64,000 bases of DNA from Paraburkholderia saeva (GCF_907164555.1 NZ_CAJQZC010000006.1:248001-312000); one strand, 5' to 3'; counted from the stretch's first letter, positions 1 to 8,874 are shown. Notes: generated by a model from the sequence alone, not told the origin. Made by a program: numbers and translations.

Positions 1-319
1 CAATGCGTTTTCCAGTACGTCCGGAGCGGTGATGTTGAACCAGTCTGCGGGCGCAGGGAATCTCCAGCAAAACAGTGTCCAGCTTGGCACTGCGGCGCTT
101 GGAGTCGAGACCGTCTCGGATGGGGTGCTATCCGCGACGGCCCCGAAAAACGGTGGTCCGGGTCAATCCATCGGGGTTCAGAGCGTTCGAGAGGCCAACA
201 TCTCCAATGAAGCCTTCAAGAACGTCAGCGGGATCGTCCAGATCAACCAGACTGCCGGAGCCGGTAATGCAACGGCAAACAGTTTTGTGCTCCGTCCCCC
301 GGCGGGCACTCTTTTCTAA
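1..319 (+). CDS. Fap-like amyloid repeat protein, C-terminal part only
   Basis: This frame is open from the window edge (first full codon at 2), so the N-terminus and any signal peptide are missing; 105 residues are visible. Two copies of one motif can be seen: GAVMLNQSAGAGNLQQNSVQ near the start and SGIVQINQTAGAGNATANSF near the end. The same motif, in the form SGN-hydrophobic-GVN-x-A-x-G-x-GN-x-Q-x-N, occurs three times in the next gene. Fap amyloid subunits of Pseudomonas carry comparable Asn/Gln/Gly-rich repeats, so I infer a FapA/FapB/FapC-type secreted subunit or nucleator. It stops 27 bp before the next gene and is clearly in the same operon. Which Fap paralogue it corresponds to cannot be decided from the fragment. 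Confidence 0.6.
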   Translation, partial: NAFSSTSGAVMLNQSAGAGNLQQNSVQLGTAALGVETVSDGVLSATAPKNGGPGQSIGVQSVREANISNEAFKNVSGIVQINQTAGAGNATANSFVLRPPAGTLF

Positions 320-346
320 ATAGCCACACTCGTATCGGAGCGAAAA

Positions 347-1930
347 ATGAAACGCACAATTATTGCAGCGGCGGTGTTTGCGGCAGCTACGGGTTCCGCC
401 TTCGCATCTCCGCAAAACCCCTATCTGTTCAACGCCACCCTGGTCGGCGAGCAGGTCGGCATTGAAGGGTGGGTCACGCTGTTCGGCTGTGTGAACGTCT
501 CCAGCACCGCTGGCGCTGTCGTGAACAACACGCAGAACACCAGCGTCTACGCTACGCTCGATCCGCAGGCACAGAGCTATGTAAAGGGCGCCGTCACGAC
601 GACCTATAACAACCGCTCGACCAGCCTCGTTGGCACGGGAACGAACACCTCGTACGACAACAACTCGTTCACGGCAAGCCAGGACTCGTCACACGCCCAC
701 ACAACAACGACGACGAACGCATCGAACTCGACGACGACGAAGAGCTCGGCCAGCAACTATGCGTACGGCAACACGGCGAGCGCGGCGGAAGCCAGCCAGG
801 CACATAGCACGAACGATTCGGGCTGGGCCAGCAACAGCGCCTCGGCGAGCGACAAGTCGAAGACGCACACCGACGCCTACGCTGCGAACAACGCGCATTC
901 CAGCTATTCGAACGGCAGCCAGGGGCAAGCTGCAGCAGGCACCGCAACGGTCGGCGTATCGACCTCGAGCGGCGGCAATATCTTCAACGGCCACGCCAGC
1001 GTGACGGTTTCGGGTTCGGAAAGCACCGCCTCGAACTACAACAAGAATCACAGCGACGGCAGCGGAACGACCGCGTCGCACGGTTCGAACTCGCATGACA
1101 CGTCGAACTCGACGAATAGCGCCGATGCAAACCGCGCTTCGTACGCCGATGCAACGCAAAGCTGGGCAGCAACGGCTTCCGACAGCGGCTCGGGCAACAA
1201 GTCGAAGAACTCGACGTCGACTTACGCTCACAACGACTCGTCCACGCATACGACGGGCAGCGCAAGCTCCTCTTCGTACAGCAGCTCGTCGGCGGCCTCG
1301 CACGCCTCGGGCTATAGCGTGAACGACACGCTGGCCAGCACCGACGTGAAGACGACCGGCCATGTCACGCAGGTCTATGACACGCGCGTCGCCGGCACGC
1401 TGAACGCCACGACGGGCACGGGCGCAGGCTCGGGTGTATCGGGCAACCTGGGTATCAACATCGCAGAAGGCATCGACAACGCCCAGAGCAACGACACCTC
1501 GCTCGCTTCGGTCGACGTCGGCAACGTGTTCGGCAATGCGCAGATCTTCAACAAGCAGTCGTCTTCCGGCCGCGCCAATATCAACAACTTCAACCTGAAC
1601 GCTTCGATCGGCGACAACTCGCTGCAGAACGTGTCGGGCAACGTTGGTGTGAACGTCGCATCCGGTATCGGCAATGCGCAAAACAACAGCCTTGCTGGCG
1701 CGGTCACGACGACGTCGCCGGGTGCTGCGAAGACGACAGCCATGGTCGCCACGGATGACAACTCCCAAAGCGCCTCGATGTCGGTGTACGGTCAGTTCCA
1801 GGGTACGGCAATGCTCGGCGCCGGCGCCCTGGCAGGCTCGAGCGGCAACATCGGCGTGAACATCGCCGGCGGCGCGGGCAACCTGCAGCACAACGGTCTG
1901 GCAATCGCTGCCCTCAACAGCGGTCACTGA
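347..1930 (+). CDS. Large Ser/Thr/Asn-rich secreted amyloid-like protein (FapC-like)
   Basis: This encodes 527 residues. A GGAG ribosome site at 337-340 supports the start. Residues 1-20 form a Sec signal peptide ending SAFA. Next comes a short ordered stretch with a single Cys (LFGCVNV). From about 95 to 330 the protein is low complexity, dominated by Ser, Thr, Asn, Ala, His and Tyr. The C-terminal third carries three copies of an amyloid-type repeat: SGNLGINIAEGIDNAQSN, SGNVGVNVASGIGNAQNN and SGNIGVNIAGGAGNLQHN. Those match the repeat idea of Fap fibre subunits, while the long hydrophilic middle does not look like canonical FapC. Its position directly before a C39 peptidase and an outer-membrane FapF-like exporter supports the role of exported fibre subunit. 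Function is inferred; no CxxC motif is present at the C-terminus. Confidence 0.65.
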   Translation: MKRTIIAAAVFAAATGSAFASPQNPYLFNATLVGEQVGIEGWVTLFGCVNVSSTAGAVVNNTQNTSVYATLDPQAQSYVKGAVTTTYNNRSTSLVGTGTNTSYDNNSFTASQDSSHAHTTTTTNASNSTTTKSSASNYAYGNTASAAEASQAHSTNDSGWASNSASASDKSKTHTDAYAANNAHSSYSNGSQGQAAAGTATVGVSTSSGGNIFNGHASVTVSGSESTASNYNKNHSDGSGTTASHGSNSHDTSNSTNSADANRASYADATQSWAATASDSGSGNKSKNSTSTYAHNDSSTHTTGSASSSSYSSSSAASHASGYSVNDTLASTDVKTTGHVTQVYDTRVAGTLNATTGTGAGSGVSGNLGINIAEGIDNAQSNDTSLASVDVGNVFGNAQIFNKQSSSGRANINNFNLNASIGDNSLQNVSGNVGVNVASGIGNAQNNSLAGAVTTTSPGAAKTTAMVATDDNSQSASMSVYGQFQGTAMLGAGALAGSSGNIGVNIAGGAGNLQHNGLAIAALNSGH

Positions 1931-1997
1931 CCGGATCACAGTGGGGAACATGCCGGCCGCCACGGAAGCGGCCGGCGTGCATCAGCAGGAGACCAGA

Positions 1998-2720
1998 ATG
2001 TCCGGGCTTGTCCCACCTCTCGTGTTGCGGCGCGTCGTCAGGCTCGCCGCTCTGCTGGCAAGTTGCACGATGTGTGCGACAGGCCACGCACAGGCAGTCA
2101 TCGATACGTCTACCCTGACGGGCGTCCCGCTTCATAAAACGGTTCGCTCGATGAAGGACATTCGTTACGGCCACATCGTCAGCCAGCAGTTCGATTACAG
2201 CTGCGGTGCAGCCGCGCTCGCCACGCTCCTCAAGTACGGCTACGGCATTGACATCCCCGAGACGGAACTCATCCGCCGCATGATGGTGTTTTCAACGCCC
2301 GACGTCGTCGTGAAGAACGGTTTTTCGATGCTCGACATGAAGAAGTTCGTGGAGACGATCGGGCTGCGCGGCAGAGGTTATCGGGTCAACGTCGACGCGC
2401 TGTATCACCTGCAGATCCCCGTGATGGTTCTGATGAATATCGGAGGGTACGAGCATTTCGTGATCGTCAAGCACGCGCAGGACGGCCGCATTTTCATTGC
2501 GGATCCTGCACTCGGCAATCGCATTGTGCTCGAAGAGGACTTCGCGCAGACCTGGAACGGTCTTGTGTTCGCTGTCCTCGGAAAACCATTTCTGGAGGAT
2601 TCACCGCTGTTGCAGGATAACGAGTCGCTGGCCCTGAAGCTGCGCACCAATGCGCTGAACAACGGGACGGCGGCGACTCCTTTTGTGGAATTTGGCTTGT
2701 CCAAGGCAGACCTGTTCTGA
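1998..2720 (+). CDS. Periplasmic C39 cysteine peptidase, FapD-like
   Basis: This encodes 240 residues. I place the start at 1998 because a CAGGAGACC ribosome site lies just upstream and a signal peptide (MSGLVPPLVLRR... ending GHAQA) begins there; an in-frame ATG at 1941 has no such support. The mature part is a bacteriocin-processing-type C39 domain. Catalytic residues can be placed at Cys69 (DYSCGAAALATLL), His153 (YEHFVIVKH) and Asp169 (IADPALGN), so the enzyme looks active. In Fap systems FapD is a C39 protease needed for fibre export, and the location between amyloid-like subunits and the exporter matches. There is no ABC or membrane domain, unlike the exporter-linked C39 protein near 57 kb. 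Confidence 0.8.
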   Translation: MSGLVPPLVLRRVVRLAALLASCTMCATGHAQAVIDTSTLTGVPLHKTVRSMKDIRYGHIVSQQFDYSCGAAALATLLKYGYGIDIPETELIRRMMVFSTPDVVVKNGFSMLDMKKFVETIGLRGRGYRVNVDALYHLQIPVMVLMNIGGYEHFVIVKHAQDGRIFIADPALGNRIVLEEDFAQTWNGLVFAVLGKPFLEDSPLLQDNESLALKLRTNALNNGTAATPFVEFGLSKADLF

Positions 2721-2727
2721 CCCGACC

Positions 2728-3561
2728 ATGAAGCTTACATTCACCCAGTTCGGCTTCGCGATGTGCGCATCGACGTGCGTCTTCGCAAGCGGGGCTTTTG
2801 CCGCCGAGGGAACAGGCGCTTCGCCCGTTCCCGACTTTCTCTCGGCGCATGACGTTGCCCCTCAACAACTCAAGTGGCAGGCGGTAGACGACGACGTCCT
2901 CGAGCATCAAACCGGCAAGTTCGCCGGCGCACCCATGATCTCCGGGTTCGTGCTGAGTGTCCTTTCCCAGTGGCAGTTGCCTAATGGGGCGGCAGCGATT
3001 GCCCAGGGCGCCCTCACCGTCACGAAAAACCTGACTAACCAGATCAACGCGCAGGTGAACACGATGACGAAAGTCATCGAGCAGAACGCGACCAACGCCG
3101 CCAACAGTGGCGCCAATCCGAACGCAACGACCAGCGGAGGACAGGGCGTCTCGGTGAACGGGGTATCGCAGGTCACGCAGGTGGCAGGCGATCGCAATGT
3201 CGGCGTTAACGCAGCATCAATCGATTTCAACAACAACGTGGCACAGGTGGCGAATCTGCCAGGCGGCACGAATTCACCGGTTTCGAGCGCATCGAATGCA
3301 TCCGGCACGATCAAGGCTGGCATCGCGTTTGGCTCGGGCGGCGTGACCGTCGCACTGCAGACGCCAGCTGGCATCGCGACACAGACCATCGTGCCGAGCA
3401 CCGCGGCACAGGTCAGTTCGATTGCGCAGTTGCTGCAGATCGCGGGTAACAACCAGCAGGTCGCGAACCAGTTGCAGTTGCATCTGCAGACACAGCAGAT
3501 GACGCCGGCAATGCAGCAACAGATTGGCGTCCTGCAGGCTCTGCAGAACTCGAGGAGATAA
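2728..3561 (+). CDS. Secreted Fap-operon protein with degenerate repeat (FapE position)
   Basis: This encodes 277 residues from the ATG at 2728, where a Sec signal peptide (MKLTFTQFGFAMCAS... ending GAFA) begins; a frame-compatible ATG at 2683 would overlap the previous gene and disrupt the signal. The mature protein is rich in Gln, Asn, Ala and Val. A middle segment (VNGVSQVTQVAGDRNVGVNA, followed by a run of Asn) resembles a worn copy of the repeat in the two upstream proteins. The C-terminal quarter is Gln/Leu-rich and probably helical (QVANQLQLHLQTQQ). It occupies the place of fapE between the fapD-like and fapF-like genes, but I see no sequence signature strong enough to call it FapE. 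A minor fibre component or periplasmic chaperone are both possible. Confidence 0.6.
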   Translation: MKLTFTQFGFAMCASTCVFASGAFAAEGTGASPVPDFLSAHDVAPQQLKWQAVDDDVLEHQTGKFAGAPMISGFVLSVLSQWQLPNGAAAIAQGALTVTKNLTNQINAQVNTMTKVIEQNATNAANSGANPNATTSGGQGVSVNGVSQVTQVAGDRNVGVNAASIDFNNNVAQVANLPGGTNSPVSSASNASGTIKAGIAFGSGGVTVALQTPAGIATQTIVPSTAAQVSSIAQLLQIAGNNQQVANQLQLHLQTQQMTPAMQQQIGVLQALQNSRR

Positions 3562-3678
3562 GGCGGGCCGCCACCCGTGACTTGCGACCGCAGTAAAAAC
3601 AGACTGAAGCAGTACCAACGGCAACGCGTTGCGGCAAGGAGACCCGCTGCGTGCGGCTGTTTTCCCGGGGGAAGAAGA

Positions 3679-5151
3679 ATGAACAACGATTCAGGGACCA
3701 GGGCGCCGCGCAGCGCACTGGCGGCCATTCCGGCCGCCGTGCTGCTGTTCGCGCTGTCACAGGGGGCGGGCGCGCAGGCGCTCGCAGGCCAGTCGGTAGA
3801 AGAACGGCTCAACACTCTGATGCGTGTCGTCGACGAACAGCAACGGCAGATTCACTCGCTGGAACGGCAGGTCACGAACCTGGAAATGGCGCAGCGTGGA
3901 CGCGGCGCCCCAGGTTACGGCGGCCCCGCCGGTTCGGAAGCAGTAGCCGAACAACCCGGCGCAGATGGCCTGCCCGTTCCACTTCCACCGCTCGCCCAGG
4001 TGAGCCCGGGCGCACCGGCGCCCGGCGGCTCGACCGGTACGGCGACCGGCGTGCCGGTCAACCCGCCCGCGCCGGACAGCGGCGCGCCGGGCGTGCCGGC
4101 GGCCTCGCCGGCCACGGCCGGCACCTCGGGGCCGGGCGGCTCTGCCGGCACGGACGGCACGGTCGGCCAGACCCAGAAAGCCGCCGAACCGGTCCGCACC
4201 CAGGCCGAGGAAGCCGTCGTGCAGCGCGAGCACGCGCCGCTCTTCGATCACAAGCTGACGCTCGACTGGGGTATCAGCGATACCTACTACGACCGCCGCC
4301 AGCTGCAGCTGTCCGGTTTCCTCGCGCTCGACGCGATTTTCCTCGGCAACATCAACCTCGGTCAGACGAAGTCGCACCAGGTGATGGCCGATCTCGACAC
4401 GCGCTACGGTCTCACCGACCGCATGAGCATCGACGTCGACGTGCCGTACATCTACCGCCACAGCGACTTTATCGTGGGTGGCGCGGGCGGCGCGGCGAAC
4501 ACGCTGTCGGACGCCTCGGTCAATTCGAATGCGATCGGCGACGTCAACTTCGGGATCTACTACCAGTTCCTGAAGGAAACCAACAACATGCCCGACGTGG
4601 TCGGCAGCCTGCGGTTCAAGGCGCCGACCGGCACGTCGCCGTTCGGCATCAAGGTGGTTCAGCTCGAGCCCGACAACACGAATCTCGTTGCGCCGAGCAA
4701 GCTGCCCACCGGTACAGGTTTCTGGAATATCACGGCAGGCATGTCGGTATTGAAGACCTATGACCCGGTTGTGCTGTTCGGCAGTGTGTCCTACACCTAC
4801 AACATTGCCCGGTCGTTTGCGGATATCTCGTCGGTGGCTGGCCAGACACAGCCCGCAACCGTGAAGCTCGGCGACATCGTGCAGTTCGGCGGCGGCGTCG
4901 CGCTCGCGTTCTCGGACAAGGATTCCGCAAGCATTTCCTACACGATGGCCATCGAGCCGTCATCGAAGACGAAGTCGCCGGGCGGCGACTACGTCAAGGT
5001 GCCGGGCAGCGAAACCACCGCGTCGGTACTGAATTTTGGTTTGAATCACGTAGTGAACAAGCATCTGACGATCAACGGCGCGGTGTCGGTGGGCCTCACG
5101 CCCGACGCACCCAACTTTGTTGTCGGCGTGCGGTTTCCCTACACTTTTTGA
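3679..5151 (+). CDS. Outer-membrane amyloid exporter, FapF-like
   Basis: This encodes 490 residues starting at the ATG after GGGGGAAGAAG. A signal peptide ends at about residue 33 (GAGAQA). Residues 40-72 form heptad-like helix (VEERLNTLMRVVDEQQRQI, then LERQVTNLEM), a coiled coil likely to trimerise. Residues 75-200 are a Pro/Gly/Ala/Ser linker. From about 205 onward there are alternating amphipathic strands ending in the aromatic C-terminus VGVRFPYTF typical of outer-membrane barrels. FapF of Pseudomonas has the same order: N-terminal trimeric helix plug, linker, then a 12-stranded barrel secreting the amyloid subunits. The linker here is long and GC-rich. The stop codon overlaps an alternative start of the following regulator gene. 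Confidence 0.75.
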   Translation: MNNDSGTRAPRSALAAIPAAVLLFALSQGAGAQALAGQSVEERLNTLMRVVDEQQRQIHSLERQVTNLEMAQRGRGAPGYGGPAGSEAVAEQPGADGLPVPLPPLAQVSPGAPAPGGSTGTATGVPVNPPAPDSGAPGVPAASPATAGTSGPGGSAGTDGTVGQTQKAAEPVRTQAEEAVVQREHAPLFDHKLTLDWGISDTYYDRRQLQLSGFLALDAIFLGNINLGQTKSHQVMADLDTRYGLTDRMSIDVDVPYIYRHSDFIVGGAGGAANTLSDASVNSNAIGDVNFGIYYQFLKETNNMPDVVGSLRFKAPTGTSPFGIKVVQLEPDNTNLVAPSKLPTGTGFWNITAGMSVLKTYDPVVLFGSVSYTYNIARSFADISSVAGQTQPATVKLGDIVQFGGGVALAFSDKDSASISYTMAIEPSSKTKSPGGDYVKVPGSETTASVLNFGLNHVVNKHLTINGAVSVGLTPDAPNFVVGVRFPYTF

Positions 5152-5177
5152 CGTGTCACCGATATGAGAGGTCGATC

Positions 5178-6761
5178 GTGCGCGAATCACCCCATCTGAG
5201 TACCGTCACTCCGCTCGCTGGCGCAGGCTCGCGGCTTTCGCTTGCCGCCGGCAAGGAAACTGCCGGCCAGCGCGATGAGGAGACGGGGCAACGCCTGTCG
5301 CTCGCGCGTGATTCGCTGGACGGAACCGGCGCGCGCAATGGTGTCGCCGGGCACGTCGAAGGCACCGCCCATTTCGACGCCCAGACCGCGCGCACCTTGC
5401 TGTATGTCGCGCGGGTGCCCGACGAAACACTCTCCGCTCACCTGCGAAGCCGCGGCTGGACTGTTGCGGTCGCACGCTCGGCGCATGAACTCAGCCGGCT
5501 CCTGAAGCCGGATCTGGCGTGTGCCGGCATCGTCGACCTGACGAGCTTCGCGCTGCGCGACCTGCCGGGCCTCGAAGCGAGCCTGCGACAGCAGCAGGTC
5601 GGCTGGATCGCGCTCGCCACGGCTGAGCGTCTCACCGACCCGGAAACGCGGCGCCTCATCCGCCATTACTGCTTCGACTACGTGAAAACGCCTGTCGCGA
5701 GCGCGACGATCGATTACCTCGTCGGCCACGCGTTCGGCATGGTCACGCTGTGCGACCCCGACTTCGCCACCACCGCCGTATCCGGCGACGACGAGATGGT
5801 CGGCACGTGCGAAGCGATGCAGCAGCTCTTTCGCACCATCCGCAAGGTCGCCAACACGGACGCGAGCGTGTTCATCTCCGGCGAATCGGGCACGGGCAAG
5901 GAACTGACCGCGCTCGCGATTCACGAGCGTTCGCCGCGCCGCAAGGCGCCGTTCGTCGCGATCAACTGCGGCTCGATTCCGCATCATCTGCTGCAATCCG
6001 AACTGTTCGGCTACGAGCGCGGCGCTTTTACCGGCGCGAACCAGCGCAAGATCGGCCGCGTCGAGGCGGCGGACGGCGGCACGCTGCTGCTCGACGAAAT
6101 CGGCGATCTGCCGATGGAAAGCCAGGCGAGCCTCCTGCGCTTCCTGCAGGAAGGCAAGATCGAACGGCTGGGCGGCCGCGAATCGATCACGGTCGACGTG
6201 CGCATCATTTCCGCGACGCACATCGACCTCGAAGTCGCGATGCGCGACGGACGCTTCCGCGCCGACCTGTTTCACCGCCTGTGCGTGCTGCGCGTCGACG
6301 AACCGCCGCTGCGCGCACGCGGCAAGGACATCGAAATTCTTGCGCATCACGTGCTGCACAAGTTCAAGACCGACAGCGCGCGGAAGATCCGTGGCTTCAC
6401 GCCCTCCGCAATCGAGTCGATGTACAACTACAACTGGCCCGGCAACGTACGCGAGCTCATCAACCGGATCCGGCGCGCGATCGTGATGGCCGAGAACAAG
6501 CTGATTTCCGCCGACGACCTCGACCTCGCGCACTTCACCGAACAGCAGACGATGAGCCTCTCGCAGGCGCGCGAAGCCGCCGAAAAACGGGCGATCGAAT
6601 CGGCGTTGCTGCGCCATCGTCATCGTCTGAACGAAGCGGCCGCCGACCTCGGCATTTCGCGCGTCACGCTGTACCGGCTGATGGGCGCACACGGACTGCG
6701 CGAATGTATCGCGCCGGAGGACAAGGCCGCCGCGCAGGGCGACGGCGAGCATCACGAGTGA
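5178..6761 (+). CDS. Sigma-54 dependent activator with VpsR-like N-terminal domain
   Basis: This encodes 527 residues from GTG 5178, chosen for the GAGAGG site seven bases upstream; a TTG at 5148 would overlap the fapF-like gene. Residues about 60-190 form a receiver-like domain without a convincing phospho-acceptor Asp, resembling the N-terminal domain of VpsR-type regulators. The AAA+ domain follows: Walker A GESGTGKE near 235, the sigma-54 contact loop GAFTGA near 282, and Walker B LLLDEIGDLP. The C-terminus is a Fis-type helix-turn-helix (LNEAAADLGISRVTLYRLM). Known VpsR/BerB-like members respond to c-di-GMP and control biofilm matrix genes; that link is inference here. Its place at the end of the amyloid operon suggests it activates that operon with RpoN. 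Confidence 0.85.
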   Translation: MRESPHLSTVTPLAGAGSRLSLAAGKETAGQRDEETGQRLSLARDSLDGTGARNGVAGHVEGTAHFDAQTARTLLYVARVPDETLSAHLRSRGWTVAVARSAHELSRLLKPDLACAGIVDLTSFALRDLPGLEASLRQQQVGWIALATAERLTDPETRRLIRHYCFDYVKTPVASATIDYLVGHAFGMVTLCDPDFATTAVSGDDEMVGTCEAMQQLFRTIRKVANTDASVFISGESGTGKELTALAIHERSPRRKAPFVAINCGSIPHHLLQSELFGYERGAFTGANQRKIGRVEAADGGTLLLDEIGDLPMESQASLLRFLQEGKIERLGGRESITVDVRIISATHIDLEVAMRDGRFRADLFHRLCVLRVDEPPLRARGKDIEILAHHVLHKFKTDSARKIRGFTPSAIESMYNYNWPGNVRELINRIRRAIVMAENKLISADDLDLAHFTEQQTMSLSQAREAAEKRAIESALLRHRHRLNEAAADLGISRVTLYRLMGAHGLRECIAPEDKAAAQGDGEHHE

Positions 6762-6874
6762 ATGGAGCGCGGGCTCCCCCCATACCCGACCTTGCGCGCA
6801 AGCCGCACGCTGCGCGAAAAGAGGCACAGCGCCTGTCAGGTAGAATCAGGACGATTACGTTCACTGACCACTCG

Positions 6875-7375
6875 ATGACGACGCTGACCCTGATCGTCGC
6901 TCGCGCCCGCAACGGCGTGATCGGCCGCGACAACCAGCTGCCCTGGCGGCTGCCCGAAGATCTTGCCTTCTTCAAGCGCACCACGATGGGCGCGCCCATC
7001 ATCATGGGCCGCAAGACCCACGAATCCATCGGCCGCGCGTTGCCGGGACGACGCAATATCGTCGTCACCCGCGATGCGAAGCGGCGCTTCAATGGCTGCG
7101 ACACGGTCACCAGTCTCGACGAAGCCCTCGCGCTCGCAGAGCAGGATCAGGCGCCCGAAGCATTCCTGATTGGCGGGGCGCAGCTTTATCACGAAGGCTT
7201 TCACCACGCGGACAAACTCGTGATGACCGAGATTTCCGCCGACTTCGAAGGCGATGCGACGTTTCCCTCGCCGGACGCCGAACACTGGGACGAAATCGCA
7301 CGCGAAACGCATCGCGCGCATGCGCCGAACGAGTTCGATTACGCGTTCGTGACCTACCAGCGCAAGCGCGACTGA
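6875..7375 (+). CDS. folA: Dihydrofolate reductase
   Basis: This 166-residue enzyme reduces dihydrofolate with NADPH for thymidylate, purine and methionine synthesis. The N-terminus has the DHFR signature IVARARNGVIGRDNQLPWRL with catalytic Asp29 in PEDLAFFK. MGRKTHESIGRALPGRRNIV is the NADPH-binding segment and FLIGGAQLY is the conserved GGxxLY motif. The length is normal for chromosomal FolA. It is preceded by 113 bp after the sigma-54 regulator and followed by a strong terminator shared with the convergent pmbA gene. Confidence 0.97.
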   Translation: MTTLTLIVARARNGVIGRDNQLPWRLPEDLAFFKRTTMGAPIIMGRKTHESIGRALPGRRNIVVTRDAKRRFNGCDTVTSLDEALALAEQDQAPEAFLIGGAQLYHEGFHHADKLVMTEISADFEGDATFPSPDAEHWDEIARETHRAHAPNEFDYAFVTYQRKRD

Positions 7376-7419
7376 ACCTGTGTGACGACACGTTGCGTGC
7401 CTTGAGCAGCTGGCGCACG

Positions 7420-7461
7420 AAAAGACGCCACGGGTTTCGATAGCGGCCCGTGGCGTCTTTT
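7420..7461. terminator. Bidirectional terminator between folA and pmbA
   Basis: A 15-bp perfect inverted repeat (arms 7420-7434 and 7447-7461, sequence AAAAGACGCCACGGG) sits between two convergent genes. It has A-rich and T-rich ends, so it can terminate transcripts from either side. Confidence 0.9.
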
Positions 7462-7497
7462 TGCAGGCGTCACGCGCCTGTTCCTTCCGACAACCGC

Positions 7498-8874
7498 TTA
7501 CTGCCCGGCGATCGTCATCCGTTCGATCAGCACCGAGCCCGTCTGCTTGGTGCCGCGCACGATCGTATCCGCGCCGATCGCGACAATGTGATGGAACATC
7601 TCCTGCAACGTACCCGCGACGGTGATTTCCTCGACCGGATACTGGATCTTGCCGTTCTCCACCCAGAAGCCCGACGCGCCGCGCGAATAATCGCCCGTTA
7701 CGTAGTTGACGCCCTGCCCCATGAGTTCAGTCAGCAGCAGACCCGTGCCGAGCTTCTTCAGCATCGCTTCGAAATCGTCTTCGGGACGCGTCTTCGAACT
7801 GAGCAGCGACAGGTTGTGCGAACCGCCCGCATTGCCAGTGGTCTTCATGCCGAGCTTGCGCGCCGAATACGTCGACAGGAAGTAGCCTTCGACCACGCCA
7901 TCCTTCACCACCGAACGGCGTTGCGTGCGCACGCCTTCTTCGTCGAACGGCGCGCTGCCCATCGCGCGCGGCGTGTGCGGATCTTCCACCACCTGCACGT
8001 GCGGCGCGAACACCGGCTTGCCGAGACTGTCGACGAGGAACGTTGTCTTGCGATACAGCGCGCCGCCGCTCGTGGCCTGCACGAACGCGCCGAGCAGGCC
8101 CGCGGCGAGCGGCGCCTCGAACAGCACCGGCACCTTGCGTGTGTCGAGACCGCGCGCGCCGGTACGCGCCAGCGCGCGATGCGCGGCGTAACGGCCGACC
8201 GCTTCCGGATCGGCCAGCTCGCCGGCGCTGCGCTTCGACGTGTACCAGTCGTCGCGCTGCATGTTGCGGCCGCTGCCCGCAATCGGCGCGCACGCTACGT
8301 AATGCCGCGAATACGGATAGCCGCCGAGGAAACCGCGCGAGGTGGCGAGCACGAATTGCGAATGCTGTGCGGAGACGCTCGCACCTTCCGAATTGCGGAT
8401 CTGCGGGCTGACCGCGAACGCGGCGTCTTCGGCGCGACGGGCGATTTCAACGGCTTCGTCGGCGGACAGGTTCCACGGGTGATACAGATCGAGATCCTGG
8501 GGGTTCGTTTCCAGCAATTCCTTTTCGGCGAGGCCCGCGCAGTCGTCTTCCGCCGTGAAACGGGCAATGTTATATGCGGCCGCAACGGTGTCCTTCAGCG
8601 CCTGGGATGAGAAATCCGACGTGCTGGCGTTGCCGCGCTTGTTGCCGATGAAGACCGTCACGCCGACCATCTTGTCGCGGTTGTGCTCGATCGTTTCGAC
8701 TTCGCCGCGCCGCACCGAAACCGACAGGCCGTCGCCCTCGGAGATTTCAGTGGCTGCATCGCTGCCGCCGATTGCCCTGGCGTGGCGCAGGATGTCTTCG
8801 GCGATCTGCTTCAGTTCGTCCTGCGTGTGCGGGAAAAAGCGCTCTTTAACGTCCATGTCGGTGTCTGCTGCCAT
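7498..8874 (-). CDS. pmbA: Metalloprotease PmbA/TldE
   Basis: This 458-residue protein is a member of the TldD/PmbA family, which forms a TldD-TldE heterodimer that trims unfolded peptides and is needed for microcin B17 maturation and CcdA turnover in E. coli. Family hallmarks are GLSVSVRRGEVETIEHNRD near the N-terminus, the central RKVPVLFEAPLAAGLLGAFV, and the C-terminal GQGVNYVTGDYSRGASGFWV. PmbA is the partner lacking the HExxxH zinc motif, and none is seen here. A second in-frame ATG at 8856 is possible. The tldD partner is not in the window. Confidence 0.95.
   Translation of the reverse strand: MAADTDMDVKERFFPHTQDELKQIAEDILRHARAIGGSDAATEISEGDGLSVSVRRGEVETIEHNRDKMVGVTVFIGNKRGNASTSDFSSQALKDTVAAAYNIARFTAEDDCAGLAEKELLETNPQDLDLYHPWNLSADEAVEIARRAEDAAFAVSPQIRNSEGASVSAQHSQFVLATSRGFLGGYPYSRHYVACAPIAGSGRNMQRDDWYTSKRSAGELADPEAVGRYAAHRALARTGARGLDTRKVPVLFEAPLAAGLLGAFVQATSGGALYRKTTFLVDSLGKPVFAPHVQVVEDPHTPRAMGSAPFDEEGVRTQRRSVVKDGVVEGYFLSTYSARKLGMKTTGNAGGSHNLSLLSSKTRPEDDFEAMLKKLGTGLLLTELMGQGVNYVTGDYSRGASGFWVENGKIQYPVEEITVAGTLQEMFHHIVAIGADTIVRGTKQTGSVLIERMTIAGQ

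Noticed and set aside
689..1963. Long minus-strand open frame of 424 codons under the amyloid-like gene
   Set aside because: It is antisense to a low-complexity gene with a clear signal peptide and repeats; its translation is Arg/Ala/Val-rich without domains.
5187..6827. Minus-strand open frame of 546 codons opposite the sigma-54 activator
   Set aside because: The plus strand encodes an intact AAA+ regulator here; the minus frame is a GC-bias shadow.
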